Of a stretch of 64,000 nt of DNA, positions 45,400-56,429 are shown piece by piece. Made by a program: the position numbers and the translations under genes. This stretch comes from Ashinkailepas kermadecensis (taxonomy: Eukaryota > Arthropoda > Thecostraca > Neolepadidae). The stretch lies in contig JAOTOM010004873.1 of NCBI GenBank assembly GCA_034440615.1, positions 40,001 to 104,000 of the forward strand. The letters are read 5' to 3'. The notes below the pieces were generated by a model, which saw nothing but the letters and a program-made list of their open reading frames with translations, had not been told where the DNA came from and did no database searches. Each line of letters starts with the position of its first letter. Within the stretch, counting starts at the first letter, position 1.

Positions 45400-46942
45400 A
45401 CACTACTCTCCGTGGATATGGACAACAGCACCCTCATATTATCTTGCTTCAACATCAGGCGGAAGGAAATGTCGCACGGGCGTGGAGTCGCTATTATCTC
45501 CCGTAATCGCCTCACTGTTGAGCCACTGTGGGTGCCTACACCGAACTCATCTCTAGAGTCACTGGATCACTGTGACTGATCTAGCAACAGGTATCATTGG
45601 AGCTGTCTACCGTTCCCCAAATAGTGCAGTGACACCGGTCAATGAGGAGGTACATGGTCAGCTGACACACGTCCTAAGCCTGGGCAAGCCCATCTTTCTT
45701 CTCGGTGACACCAACTTTGACGTGCTGCTGCCCGACAAACCAGGTGTGCTGGCTTATCTGCGTACCCTTTGCGATCTGTCCCTCAGCCAGCTAATAACCA
45801 ACGTTACACACCCACCACGGCGAGGAGACAGCCCGAGTCTCCTCGATCATCTCATTACAAATCGATCTGACCTGACCACAGAAGTTCGAGTCATCCACAC
45901 AGATTTCAGCGACCACGACGTCGTTGCTGCATCTGTCACAGTTGACAGGCGTCGCCCTCAGCCCACCGTCATTACCATCCGATCGACAAGACGCTTAGAT
46001 CAAAATGCTTTGTGTCTAGATCTGCTGTTGGCCGACTGGTCCGCCGTTTATCAAGCGACCACCACCTCGGGCAAGTGGGACGCATGGCTGGCTGCATGGC
46101 AGCCAATAATCGACCATCACATGCCCCTTCGTCAAATCAAGCTGAAGCACCGGTCGCCGCCCTGGTTGCAGTGTGATGACGTCCATACAGCAAGGGCAGC
46201 ACTGAAACAGGCGCGCGAGCACAGAGATGCAGCACGAAGCGAAGAAGCCCAGCGGAATTACCGTGAGCACAAGAACGCACTCCGAACGGCTCAACATCAC
46301 GCATGCGCAGAATACTTTCAGGCTGCACACCGTGGAAGGACGTTCACAAGTTCATAATAATACAAAAAATCGCCTTCAGCAAGTCAACGATAGAAGAGCC
46401 TGGCACAACCACTCAACCGCCTGATTGGCATGAACGGCTCAACCGGCATTTCACCGGCGTCGGTGCCGCGGTAGCTGCTGATCTAGCGATGGCGCCGCCC
46501 GGAGAGCCCCTCTGGCCAAGACCCCCACGTGTCTGTAGCGGCGCATTCACATCGTATCCTGTGACGATGCCAGAGCTGTCGAAAGCGTTGCAGCGCATGG
46601 GTGGCTCACGAGCGTCCGGAGCTGATGGCATCACCATCCATATGCTTAAGATAACGTTTAGCGTGGTGGGTCCGCACCTGTTGAACATTATCAACTCATG
46701 CATCACAAGCTGTGAACTGCCACCGTCATGGAAAACGGCGATGGTAACACCCCTGCACAAAAGTGGTAACGCAAACCCACCACTACAGCTAAGTCGATAT
46801 TGCCAGGGGGCGAAAAAACCCCCGAGGGTGTTGTGTTTAAAAAAAATAATAGGTTATTTAAAAAGTCTTCTCTTTTTTTCCCAAAAAAAGAAAGCTTTCC
46901 CCCCCCCCTCTTTTAAAAAAATTTTTTTTTTATAAACATCAT

Positions 46943-46973
<31 letters not shown>

Positions 46974-48090
46974 ATTTTTTTTTTTTTTTTAAAATAAAAA
47001 AAAAAATGGAGCATGGTCGCCTCATGGACAAGCTCGGATGGTACGGCGTCGACTCCGAATGGTTCCGAGCGTGGCTTGAGGGCCGTTCGTAAACGGTGAA
47101 GGATTCTAGCCCTCTGTCGGTAACACATGGGGTGGTGCAGGGCTCGATCTTGGGCCCGGTCATGTTCCTAATATTCCCCAATGACCTCCCACCACATATC
47201 CCATACGGCAAGATTGTTATGTATGCCGATGATGTCCAGTTCCTCGACTCCGGGAAGCGAAACGAAATCACAGCCATTAGCCAACGATCGAATTCAATAA
47301 ATCAAAAGGCGACAAGTCAGTCGCCTTTAACTGATTTATCCAGAATCGACTAAAAGTACATCCCTCCAAAACTGAGATGGTTGTTCTCCAATCTTTTAGA
47401 CAGCATACGCCTGTGGAATTCTCTGTTCGTCTGGACCAATTGGAAATAGTACCCACGAAGTCTGTGAGATTACTTGGTGTGAAAATTGACTCACACCTGT
47501 CCTGGGATGTGCATGTATCTACTGTTGTGCGTCTGTGTAACCGCATACTCATTGGACTCGCTAGACTACGTCATAAGTTTTCTCACATTACGAGACGGGT
47601 GTTAATTGAGGCACTCATGTTCCCCCACATAAGATACTGCGTGTCTGTCTGGGGAAGCTGTAGCAGAGCCCAGAAACGACGCATTCAAAAATGCATCAAC
47701 TTAGGTGCAATGATTGTCGCTGGCTTGCACTACCGGGATTATGTGTCGCCAACGTTGAAATAACTAGGATGGCTCAAATTCGAGTACTTCATATTCGAGG
47801 CAGATGCTCACTCAGTTTTCAAAATTATGAATGAGTTCACTGGCTCAAAACTCATTCGCGGCCAACTGAACTGTCGCTCAACTGTGTCGCAACGGAGCAC
47901 CAGGGCCACGGCTAACGGTGAGCTCCAGGTACCACGATGCCCCACAGAATTCGCGCGCCGCTCCTTCATACCGAGAGCCTGCCGGACGTGGAACAATCTG
48001 CCTCAAGATATGAGGAACTCAGGTGGCTACAATGTTTTCAGACGGAGGATTTCGGTCATGCTGCGCATGTCCGGGCTCTAATTTCCGGCC
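45400..48090 (+). pseudogene. non-LTR retrotransposon with endonuclease and RT remnants
   Basis: The left part encodes the C-terminal half of an AP-type endonuclease: a GRGVAIISR block, GAVYRSPN, FLLGDTNFDVLL and SDHDVVAASV. It continues through the linker to the first RT motifs (LQRMGGSRASGADGITIHML, ELPPSWKTAMVTPLHKSG). From 46795 to 47005 the expected RT motifs are replaced by homopolymer-rich sequence. Coding resumes with LGWYGVDSEWF, VVQGSILGPVMFLIF, a YADD box (MYADDVQFLDS) and the C-terminal domain (RLLGVKIDSHLSWDV, NLGAMIVAGLHYRDYVSP) to 48082. Several stops and frame changes show it is inactive. It resembles the element at 1747-3150 and the fragment at 60345-60560. Confidence 0.88.
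46800..47008. other. homopolymer-rich block inside the RT coding region, possible assembly artefact
   Basis: Runs of A, T and C of up to about 20 bases replace the RT region expected between the YRPIS-type and WYGVD motifs. The block's length (about 210 bp) is near that of the missing coding sequence. No other part of the window looks like this. Confidence 0.6.
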
Positions 48091-48775
48091 TCCGGAACAT
48101 CGCTTACATCAGCACTGTGATGTCACTCGTTGTTTTCGTGTATGCTCGTGATGATGGTTTGTGCTGCACATTAGTGCACTACTGTAACGGAAACTGAAAA
48201 ACCCTGCTCGGGAGGATCCGAAATACATTACATATTGGATACGCTTCGCTGCCTCTGATATGCGTGGGGGATCTGTCAAGAAGTGAGAAACCTATATGGT
48301 CACATTCGTGTCTTAAGGATGCTGTTCATATCAGGAAGCGCGTGTGTCGAAATGACACATTTACGGGAATCACTTCCACAGCTTCACGTAGTTTTTATAT
48401 GTGCACATTTTCCTCCAACTGTTTGTCGTATCTTTTCCGCTCGAAGAGGTCCCGAAAGGTGAAGGAGGGTGAGTGGCTGCCATTCTGCAGTCCCAGGGCA
48501 AAAAGTGGATATGTTTGTGTACATCTATATGTGTTCTGCATGAGTTCCCTCTATATGAGTCTGCTTACATCAATTATATGCTCCCCAACGCTTTCACTTT
48601 GTGAACTTGGGAATGCTGTGGGCATTACTAGCTTGCTATCTGTCCAGTTTCCCAAGGGTCGCATTTCTTAGTACTACCTGGTGGTGGCCTACCCGTAAAA
48701 ACAAAACAAAAAGGATGCAATTTGCGTTGGTTGTGTGTTCACCTTTCATGACATATTTTGTTTTCTTCCCGAGGA
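48091..48775. other. no recognised feature
   Basis: Unique sequence after the retrotransposon; its first part may be that element's 3' UTR. Confidence 0.3.
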
Positions 48776-48965
48776 ACCCTTGTGTCGGCTGTCCTGATGT
48801 ATGTCCTCCTGAGACACCCCTGTGTTGGCTGTCCTGATTTATGTCCTGAGGTACCCTTGTGTTGGCTGTCCTGATGTATGTTTTGAGACACCACCTTGTG
48901 CTGGCTGCCCTGATTTATGGCCTGAGGAACCCTTGTGTTGGCTATCCTGATGTATGGCCTGAGGG
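48776..48965 (+). repeat. ~40-46 bp tandem repeat, about 5 copies
   Basis: Units contain CCCTTGTGTTGGCTGTCCTG and ATGTATGTCCTGAG with small variants. Confidence 0.8.
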
Positions 48966-48974
48966 GTGAGGCTC

Positions 48975-49715
48975 ATAAAATCTACTTTCACAAGATCTGT
49001 TTTCCGAATATCTACGTTCAGGAGATCTAATTTCAGAAGATCTACTTTCAGAAGATCTATGTTCACAAGATCTACTTGGAGGAGGAAATGTTCACAAGAT
49101 CTACTCCCAGAACTAAATTGTTTAGAAGATCTACTCGAACACGAAAGTGTTCACAAGATCTACTAATACTTGGAGATGTTCACAAGATCTACTCCCAGGT
49201 CTGAATGTTCAGAAGCTCTACAAATAGGCCTCAAGTGTTCAGAAGATCTACTCCTCAATGCAAATGTTCAGAAGATCTACTGATAGCTCGAAATGTTCAC
49301 AAGATCCAGTCCCAGGTCTGAATTGTTCAGAAGATCTACTCGAAGACCAAAGTATTCACAAGATCTACTAATACTTGGAGATGTTCACAAGATCTACTCC
49401 CAGGTCGGAATGTTCAGAAGATCTACAAATAGGCCTCAAGTGTTCAGAAGATCTACTACTGGAAACGTTCAGAAGATCTACTACTGGAAGTGTTCAGAAG
49501 ATCCACTGATAGCTGGAAATGTTCAGAAGATCTACTCGGAGGATGGAGGTGTTCACAAGATCTACTCTCGGGACTGAATGTTCAGAAGATCTACTCTTGG
49601 CCCGGAATGTTCAGAAGATCTACTCTAAATTCTGATTGTTCAGAAGATCTACTCGGAGAAAATGTTCACAAGATCTACTCGGATAAAATGTTCACAAGAT
49701 CTACTCTCTATTCTG
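48975..49715 (+). repeat. AGATCTAC-core minisatellite, about 25 copies
   Basis: The invariant core GTTCAGAAGATCTACT or GTTCACAAGATCTACT recurs every 17-40 bp, with variable spacers (CCCAGGTCTGAAT, AATAGGCCTCAAGT, CTAATACTTGGAGAT). The conserved part is centred on the palindrome AGATCT. Spacer combinations recur in blocks, so there is higher-order duplication. Confidence 0.88.
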
Positions 49716-50420
49716 ATTCCCAAGAAACATAAGTTCCGCTAGCTATCGCTAGGTGAGCACGTCTAAGTATTATCGCAACGGATAAGGAGTGAATGTCATG
49801 GATTGAACGGTGAAGCATAGTTAACACTATTTCTCGCTAGATGGCAGGATGATGCCATTAAATACGCGCTCGTTGTGTGCCGGCGTTGTTAGCTTTCCAT
49901 AGTTGGCAAACGGCTGACGTCCGGTAGGAAACTGATATGGATGAATGGCGGATGGAGAGGAAGAACACATGTTGAGACCTATTTGTATCTGATTTCACGG
50001 CTAGCTTAAATGTTTACTCTAAATTCTGATTGTTCAGAAGATCTACTCGGAGAAAATGTTCACAAGATCTACTCGGATAAAATGTTCACAAGATCTACTC
50101 TCTATTCTGATTCCCAAGAAACATAAGTTCCGCTAGCTATCGCTAGGTAGCAGCACAGTCTAAGTATTATCGCAACGGATAAGGAGTGGATGTCATGAGA
50201 TTGAACGGTGAAGCATAGTCAACACTATTTCTCGCTAGATGGCAGGATGATGCCATTGAATACGCGCTCGTTGTGTGCCGGCGTTGTTAGCTTTCCATAG
50301 TTCGGCAAACGGCTGACGTCCGGTAGGAAACTGATATGCGATGCAATGGCGGATGGAGAGGAAGAACACATGTTGAGACCTATTTGTATCTGATTTCACG
50401 GCTAGCTTAAAATGTTTATT
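49621..50420 (+). repeat. tandem segmental duplication, about 394 bp twice
   Basis: Copy 1 is about 49621-50014 and copy 2 about 50015-50420. Both begin TACTCTAAATTCTGATTGTT and run through ACATAAGTTCCGCTAGCTAT to CACGGCTAGCTTAAA. They differ by only a few substitutions but about ten single-base indels. Confidence 0.93.
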
Positions 50421-50920
50421 GCACTGTGATACTCTTGCAAGTATTTGAGTTTTATCCGCCTGCAATATGTCGGCTGGTCATTGCGGGGGAGGGGGGGAGA
50501 TAGTTATTTTTTAGGTGTGCCGGACCATAAAGGTCATTTGCGCCGCCTTTAACGAGTACATTACACGTCTGTCTGTAAAAGCTAGTGTTTGCGATCAAGG
50601 GGCAGGCAAGTGGACATTTGCGTTAAGGGAATTTTACGTTTTAGTTTGTGTGATATTTTAGGTGCTGAAGGCGGGGGCTGGGTTGGGGACATCTCCCTGA
50701 TGTTTAAATGGTTTTAATTTTACTTTATTCCTCTACAAAATAATTTGTAGTTTGGGTGGGGGTGAAGGTGTTTTGAGAGTGTCGAAAAGTGGATTTTTCC
50801 AGGGTGCCGGCTTTAGCCTACTCTTATCGAAGAGCACCGAGGGATCTTTACCGTGCGAACAACGAGGTAATTGTCCACGCCGCCATAGGCGCACCGGAGG
50901 GGGCCCGCCCCCCCCCATGA
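50421..50920. other. no recognised feature
   Basis: Apparently unique, with a short G-rich run near 50487. Confidence 0.3.
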
Positions 50921-50924
50921 GACC

Positions 50925-51260
50925 AAAGTGCCCTTTTGGCCAAAGCGCCCTTTTGACCGAAAAGTGCCCTCTTGGCCGGAATGTCCCAAATTTAGCCCAA
51001 AAATCACCTGCCTTATGTGCCCCGCCTGTGCCAAAGGTGCCCTTTGGGCCCAAAACTGCCCTTTTGGCCTAAAAATGACATTCCCTGTGCCCTTTCCTGT
51101 CCTATGCCTGTCCCAATTAGGTGCCCTTTTGATCTAAAAGTGCCCTGTGCCCTGCCCTGTACCCTGCCCTGTGCCTTGTGCTGTACCATGAACTCTGCCC
51201 TGCCCTGTGTCCTGCCCTATGCCCTGCCCTATGCCCTGCCCTGTGCCCTGAAGCTTTCGT
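50925..51260 (+). repeat. degenerate ~20-22 bp GTGCCCTTTTGGCC repeat grading into (CCCTGCCCTGTG)n
   Basis: The first half repeats GTGCCCTTTTGGCCNAAAA-like units. The second half (51127-51260) is a 12-bp CCCTGCCCTGTG-type satellite. Three more GTGCCCTTTTGGAGCCGG units lie at about 51556-51625. Confidence 0.8.
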
Positions 51261-51683
51261 CGATATTTGTATTGTGTTACATGTTTGTGTACATGTCACC
51301 TGCCTTCAGGACCATCGCCTTCGTGTCAGCTGTTATCATCCTTTCCAGAAATCCACATCCTGCGTACTTTTACATCAAAGGTAAGCTGGCAACCTTCATC
51401 TCACGACATAATGCATGCAGGCTGCATGTTTTTGGAAATATTATTGTAAATCCAACAGTTCGGTGCTATAACATATAACGTGTCCCACGGAAAATGCACG
51501 CCACCCCCCCCCCCCCCCCCGGTCAGCAAACCTTCCAGTGTGCCCCGGGCCGCAAAGTGCCCTTTTGGAGCCGGTCAAGTGCCCTTTTGGAGCCGGCCAA
51601 GTGCCCTTTTCGGTCCGGGCCCCCTCCCCATGGAAAAATCCTGGGTGCGCGCCTGCACGCCGCCTATCACGCCGGCCGTCGCG

Positions 51684-52245
51684 TGTTAGTTATAAAGTCA
51701 TACAGTCATAAATTGTTAAGGCTTAATAAGAGCCACAGGGGCCCATCTGGGTTAAGCCTATCTGGAAAAGATACTATAAAAGCATATACTCTCACCCCAA
51801 TCAATCCATTTTCTCAAGTTCCTAGGGAGCTATATATCCCAGCCTATCTAGCACCATTCACCTGATATTGCATAATACACTCCTCAACAATTAGAAACTC
51901 CTCCAATCATGCTCATTGTGCTACCATAGCCAATGTCATCAGTATCACATCCCGAAGGAAGGTGCTGAATCCACTGCTAGGTACACCCTATATACAGTTA
52001 TAAAGTATTTATACTTAATAAGAGACCCAAGGGCCCATCCAGTTAAGTCTGAAAATGGAAGATACCATAAGCCTGGTAAAAAGACCCACCCCAACCATCA
52101 CCACATCCTAAAGAAACCATCCACCAACATCCCACACACCTATCAATGCCTATCTACCCTAGCTATCCAGCCCTATTCCCTTGATCCCTCTTAACACATG
52201 TGGATTGAATGCCTTATCAATAATTTTCAAACTGCATCCATGCCT
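51684..52245 (-). mobile_element. 3' UTR of the CR1-like element, reverse copy
   Basis: Reverse complement of the 3' UTR seen at 16100-16490. Shared blocks in order include AGAGCCACAGGGGCCCATCT, GGGTTAAGCCTATCT, GCTATATATCCCAGCCTATC and CACATCCCGAAGGAAGGTGC. It begins with the terminal TTATAAAGTCATACAGTCAT repeat. A second, degraded pass of the same order follows (52010-52190), echoing the internal duplication of the UTR. The coding part is absent. Confidence 0.88.
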
Positions 52246-52251
52246 GCTTAA

Positions 52252-53076
52252 CCCTCGCCAGTATTCGGCATTTTACCACCTTCGGTCGTATAGGGGGTAC
52301 GACCCCCTCCCTGGCGATTCGAAACCGTGCATGTTACGAAAACGAACCAAATACGAAAGTGATAGATTTGGCCGAGATCTCGCGGTTGGAATTCAGTATG
52401 ACCTTCTAAGGTCAATGGTTGACCTTCCAGGTCAGATCAAAGGTCTAAAATTGATTTTTTGGGGTATTTTCCGACGAAAATCGTCAGTTATATCTAAACT
52501 ACTGTCTAAATATGCACGACATGGCCGGAAACATGTTTATTGGGACCTTCCGAACATAACGACATGTGACACGATGTGATCGGACCAATATGTCATGCAC
52601 CAAATGAGGTCAAAGCCGTGACCCCAAATATCCAACTTTTTAAGAGTGGTTCCAATTTCGAAGTTTAAAGTTCCTCAGGGTAAAATGGACGCTGAATTCG
52701 AATTCAGCACGAAAATTACCGTAGGTCAGCTAAAAAAGGTCGAAAGGTCAAACGAGGTCAACCGAGGTCACCGATTTTGGAACATTATTTTTCCAATGGG
52801 AACCTATCTGGGTATTGCAAAATTGCATTGCAAAACACATAATACCAGTCGATGTAGGCAACAATGTCATGTTTAGGTGCGATAATCACGTATTTGTTGA
52901 AAACTGCTCGGAGGTGCTCCCTTTATGACCTCATAACTCTGTGACCTGACATGCCCTCCAAAAATTCACCAAAGACGTCAAAGGTTGCCCCGAGGGTACT
53001 GAAAATCTCAGAGCGATCCGTTCATCGGTTTGGAAGGAATACACAAAACCTTAGGGTTGACCCCCTATACGGGGGG
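52252..53076. mobile_element. candidate non-autonomous TTAA-flanked DNA transposon (piggyBac-like)
   Basis: An 825-bp segment bounded by TTAA on both sides (52248-52251 and 53077-53080), with CCC at the left end and GGG at the right, the arrangement of piggyBac insertions. The left end contains CGTATAGGGGGTACGACCCC about 40 bp in; the right end is GGGTTGACCCCCTATACGGGGGG, so the termini share an inverted CGTATAGGGGGT block. It lies at the truncated edge of the CR1-like copy. No transposase is encoded. Confidence 0.5.
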
Positions 53077-53099
53077 TTAAAGGAGTCTGTGCCGTGCAC

Positions 53100-55870
53100 A
53101 CTTACTTAGCATAGATCTCACCCCCATTGGAAGAGCTGCACAGTATTTCCGCAGCCGAATACAACATGACGCGAAATCCTGCTCTACTTAGAATCTGGCA
53201 CGCCTCATCACCTCAGGAAATGTCGAGCTAAAACCGAGTCCAGGCCTCGACCGGTCGACGCCAGCTCCCGACCAGCGGGGTCACCTAGGGAGTGCAGCGT
53301 CCGGAATAACTGCGATCCTACAGAACTGCCGCAGCATCCGTGGAAAGTTGGGACAGCTTCGGGCGGCCGCGGCAGAGTACGACCGGTACGACATCATAGC
53401 GTACACTGAGACGCGGCTGGACGATTCGGTGTCGGATTCCGAGCTGCAGGCTTTCTTGCCTAAACATACCTGGTTCCGCAGGGACCGATCAGATGGGCGT
53501 GTCGGTGGGGGTGTGGCATGTGCAGTTCGTGCCGCCCTGCTACCGACCCGGCATCTGCTGGCGGTGCCAGACACTGAGTTGTTGCTGGTGGACCTCGGCA
53601 ATCTGGCAGTGACGGTGGCTGTGTGCTACAGGCCACCAGACGACGACAACGCCATTACGCACATTTTTCGGCATTTAGGCGAGCTCCCACCCGGACGCCG
53701 GCTGATAGTCCTGGGCGACTTCAACATTCCTGAGCTTGGCTGGGTACCGTCTGCGTCCGATTGGGCCAACCCGGTCAGGCTTAGACCAACGGCCAGAGCC
53801 AACTTCTTCCTGGAAGCGTGCGATTTCCACGACCTGCGACAATACGTCACTCAATCTACAAGAGCCAACAACATTTTAGACTTGGTGCTCACTATCGACA
53901 TCGCAGCAAAGACCTTCGTTCGGAAGGGAATCATAGACTCGGACCATGACAAGATCCAGGCTAAGTTCCTTCTGCCGAGGCCATCACCTCCAGCTGTATC
54001 CAGATCGACTGCCTATAACTACAAGAGAGCAGATTTTGATTCATTGCGACACTGTTTGGAACTTTTACCGTGGAACGTGCTGGATGGCTCAGATGTTGAC
54101 AATGCCGTTGATGTGTTTTACTCGTTAATCGAAGCTGCTATTCGTGATCATGTGCCAGTCGTGACTCCTCGCCGTAGACTCCCGCCCTGGTTTGACGGTG
54201 AGGCCAGGCGCGCACTAGCCGCGAAGGAATGTGCACATCGTCGAATGAAAAGGCACCCGAGTGACAGTATCATTCGGCGCGATTTTACAGACAAACGCGA
54301 CTTGTTCAAACGTCTGATCGGACGCAGCTACTGCAGTTATCTGAGGGGACTAGTGGAGGATTTTAAGACGAACCCAAAGCGATACTGGTCATTTTTTAAA
54401 TGTTTTAAAAGGAGTGGTTCAGTTCCGTCTCTGCTAGACGGAAACACGTTAATCAGCGATGACGTTGGACGCGCCAACCTGCTGAACAGAGCCTTTTCAG
54501 CCAAGTTCACAGCACGGGATGTAGTCCAGTACCCACCATTACAGGACTACGGATTGTCTAATCTCACAGACTTTCGGCCCTCATTAGAATAAATCCACAC
54601 GATTCTCATTGGACTTGACCCGCACAAAGCATGTGGACCAGATAATATCAGCGCCAGAATCCTCCGAGAGTGTGCTGACCAATTATGCGTTCCGCTGTGC
54701 AAAATTTGTATCCTTTCCATCCGGCAGGGAAAATTTCCGAACCGGTGGAAAATGGCAAACATCACACCAATATATAAGAAAGGTAACCGGAAAAATCCGA
54801 CGAACTACCGAGCCGTTTCACTTATTTGCCTGTGGCAAGATTTTAGAAAAAAAACATTTACAATGTTTTGAGTGCTCACATTTTGCCAGTACTGACTAAC
54901 ACCCAGCACGGTTTTATTCCAAAAAGGTCACGTGCTTCAAACCTGGCAGTTTTCTTGAGACACGCCGAGGATTCGATCGCTGCTGGTTACCAGACAGATG
55001 CAATTTATACTGACTACTCTTCAGCTTTCCAAAGTGTCAACCATAAGCTCTTACTATACAAGCTCGAAAATGCATATCATGTTTCAGACAAAATTATATT
55101 TCTGATTCGCTCGTACCTGACTGGTCGTCGGCAGCGGGTGATAGTCAACGGGGCGGTCTCGGACTGGGCTGATGTCACTTCCGGTGTAGCGGAAGGGAGC
55201 TTGCTGGCCCCTCTGTTATTTGCCCTGTGTGTGAACGACCTGCCATCCAGGATTGACTCGGAATGTCTGATGTTTGCTGATGACGTCAAAATGTTTAGAA
55301 GAGTAGCTCAACACTGTAGCTCAACACTGTAGTGTCACACCTCGACCGGAATCTCTGCAATATCAGGACCTTCTTCGCTTTTATAACATGACGTCTGTGT
55401 CCACTCGTCGCGTACAATCCGACATCATGTTCTTACGAAACGTTTTATGTGGCAGGACGGACTCATCAGTGTTATTGCAGAACTTTGGATTATGTGTCCC
55501 AGTCAGGAGAAATAGGCAACCTGTTTTATTTCATGTACCGTATACACGTGTAGAAACCATTAGGTGTGTCTTATTTAACAGATTATTAAGAGAAACGAAC
55601 ACATTTTTTAGCGATGACACCAAGTGCGGACATATTCACGAACCCGCTGAATGCATTTAAGACGCAGGTAGTTAGATATTGTGCTGCGTCACACGCTCAC
55701 ATCTGAGTCGCGTAGCCATCGGGCATCGATGCAGTTCTGACAGCCGTTTACCTGTTTGAACTGAAAACTGTTCACCTGTTCTGTTTACGTTTTTATTTTA
55801 GCTAATGACTTCTCCTGTAAAAGGCACAATATGCTGTTGGAGATTGTGGACAATAAACAATAAGCAAATA
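53100..55870 (+). pseudogene. non-LTR retrotransposon with endonuclease, RT and 3' UTR
   Basis: The endonuclease frame 53348-54592 has YDIIAYTETRLDD, GGGVACAVR, VAVCYRPPDDD, LIVLGDFNIPELGW and ILDLVLT ... DSDHDKI, i.e. the catalytic Glu, Asp and terminal SDH motif of AP endonucleases. The N-terminus runs back to about 53290. RT pieces follow in changing frames: KACGPDNISARILRECAD, TPIYKKGNRKNPTNYRAVSL, YTDYSSAFQSVNHKLLLYKL, SGVAEGSLLAPLLF (normally PQGS) and FADD (LMFADDVKMF). The thumb is largely deleted after 55330 and the C-terminal region resumes at 55388. The 3' end is GGACAATAAACAATAAG near 55866. Stops at 54590 and 54870 and the deletion show it is dead. Confidence 0.88.
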
Positions 55871-55916
55871 GACCCCATCCATCACAAATTAGAGCTCAAA
55901 AACAAGATTTTCCTGT

Positions 55917-56040
55917 CTAAAATGTGTCCACCCTACTTGTAAATGCATTCAATGAGGAACTCGCCACAACATCAGCAGGCAGCCTATTCCACTGAACAAG
56001 AACTCTTTGACTGAAGACCTGTTGTTGCTTAGTTGTTAGT
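55917..56040 (-). pseudogene. short CR1-like RT C-terminal remnant
   Basis: The minus strand reads QQVFSQRVLVQWNRLPADVV and ASSSLNAFTSRVDTF then stop, the typical last 35 residues of a CR1-type polyprotein. The sequence continues to about 55870 as a possible UTR. It is unrelated to the larger elements on either side. Confidence 0.7.
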
Positions 56041-56094
56041 AGCGGGCTAGTCTAAGCATGCCATGTAGGATTGTCAGTTGGGTTAGTACGGTGT

Positions 56095-56380
56095 TTTGCA
56101 ATTCGGATCTTCTACGTCCGCTGTACCTCTGGGTAGCCGTTTACGTTATGAGTTACAAGGCAAATCGGCTCATCTACGTCCGATGGCTCCTCTGGGTAGT
56201 CGTTTTACGTCATGCTAATTTTTATTTTATTTTTAGTTTTTATGTTTTCCTAAAGCAAGTCGGCTCATCTACTTCCGACGGCACCGCTAGGTAGCCATTG
56301 ATTTCTAACTGTGAAGAAACTCTGCTCATGTACGTCCGATGCCATGCGGGGGTGGCTATTTACGTGTTTCCTACGAGTGT
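56095..56380 (-). repeat. irregular four-copy repeat, likely 3' UTR of the RNase H-type element
   Basis: Four imperfect copies of CGGCTCATCTACGTCCGATG, GCTCCTCTGGGTAG and CCGTTTACG begin near 56103, 56165, 56265 and 56325, separated by unequal spacers. They lie just beyond the likely C-terminus of the non-LTR element at 57897-60295, so they may be its 3' UTR. Confidence 0.6.
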
Positions 56381-56429
56381 TTCGCGGTCATGCATTGCGA
56401 GTTGATTTGAGTGTTGGTAGTGTGGTGCC

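Noticed and set aside
45114..45506. A 130-codon + frame as a gene
   Set aside because: The first half is the 27-bp minisatellite and the rest is out-of-frame retrotransposon sequence.
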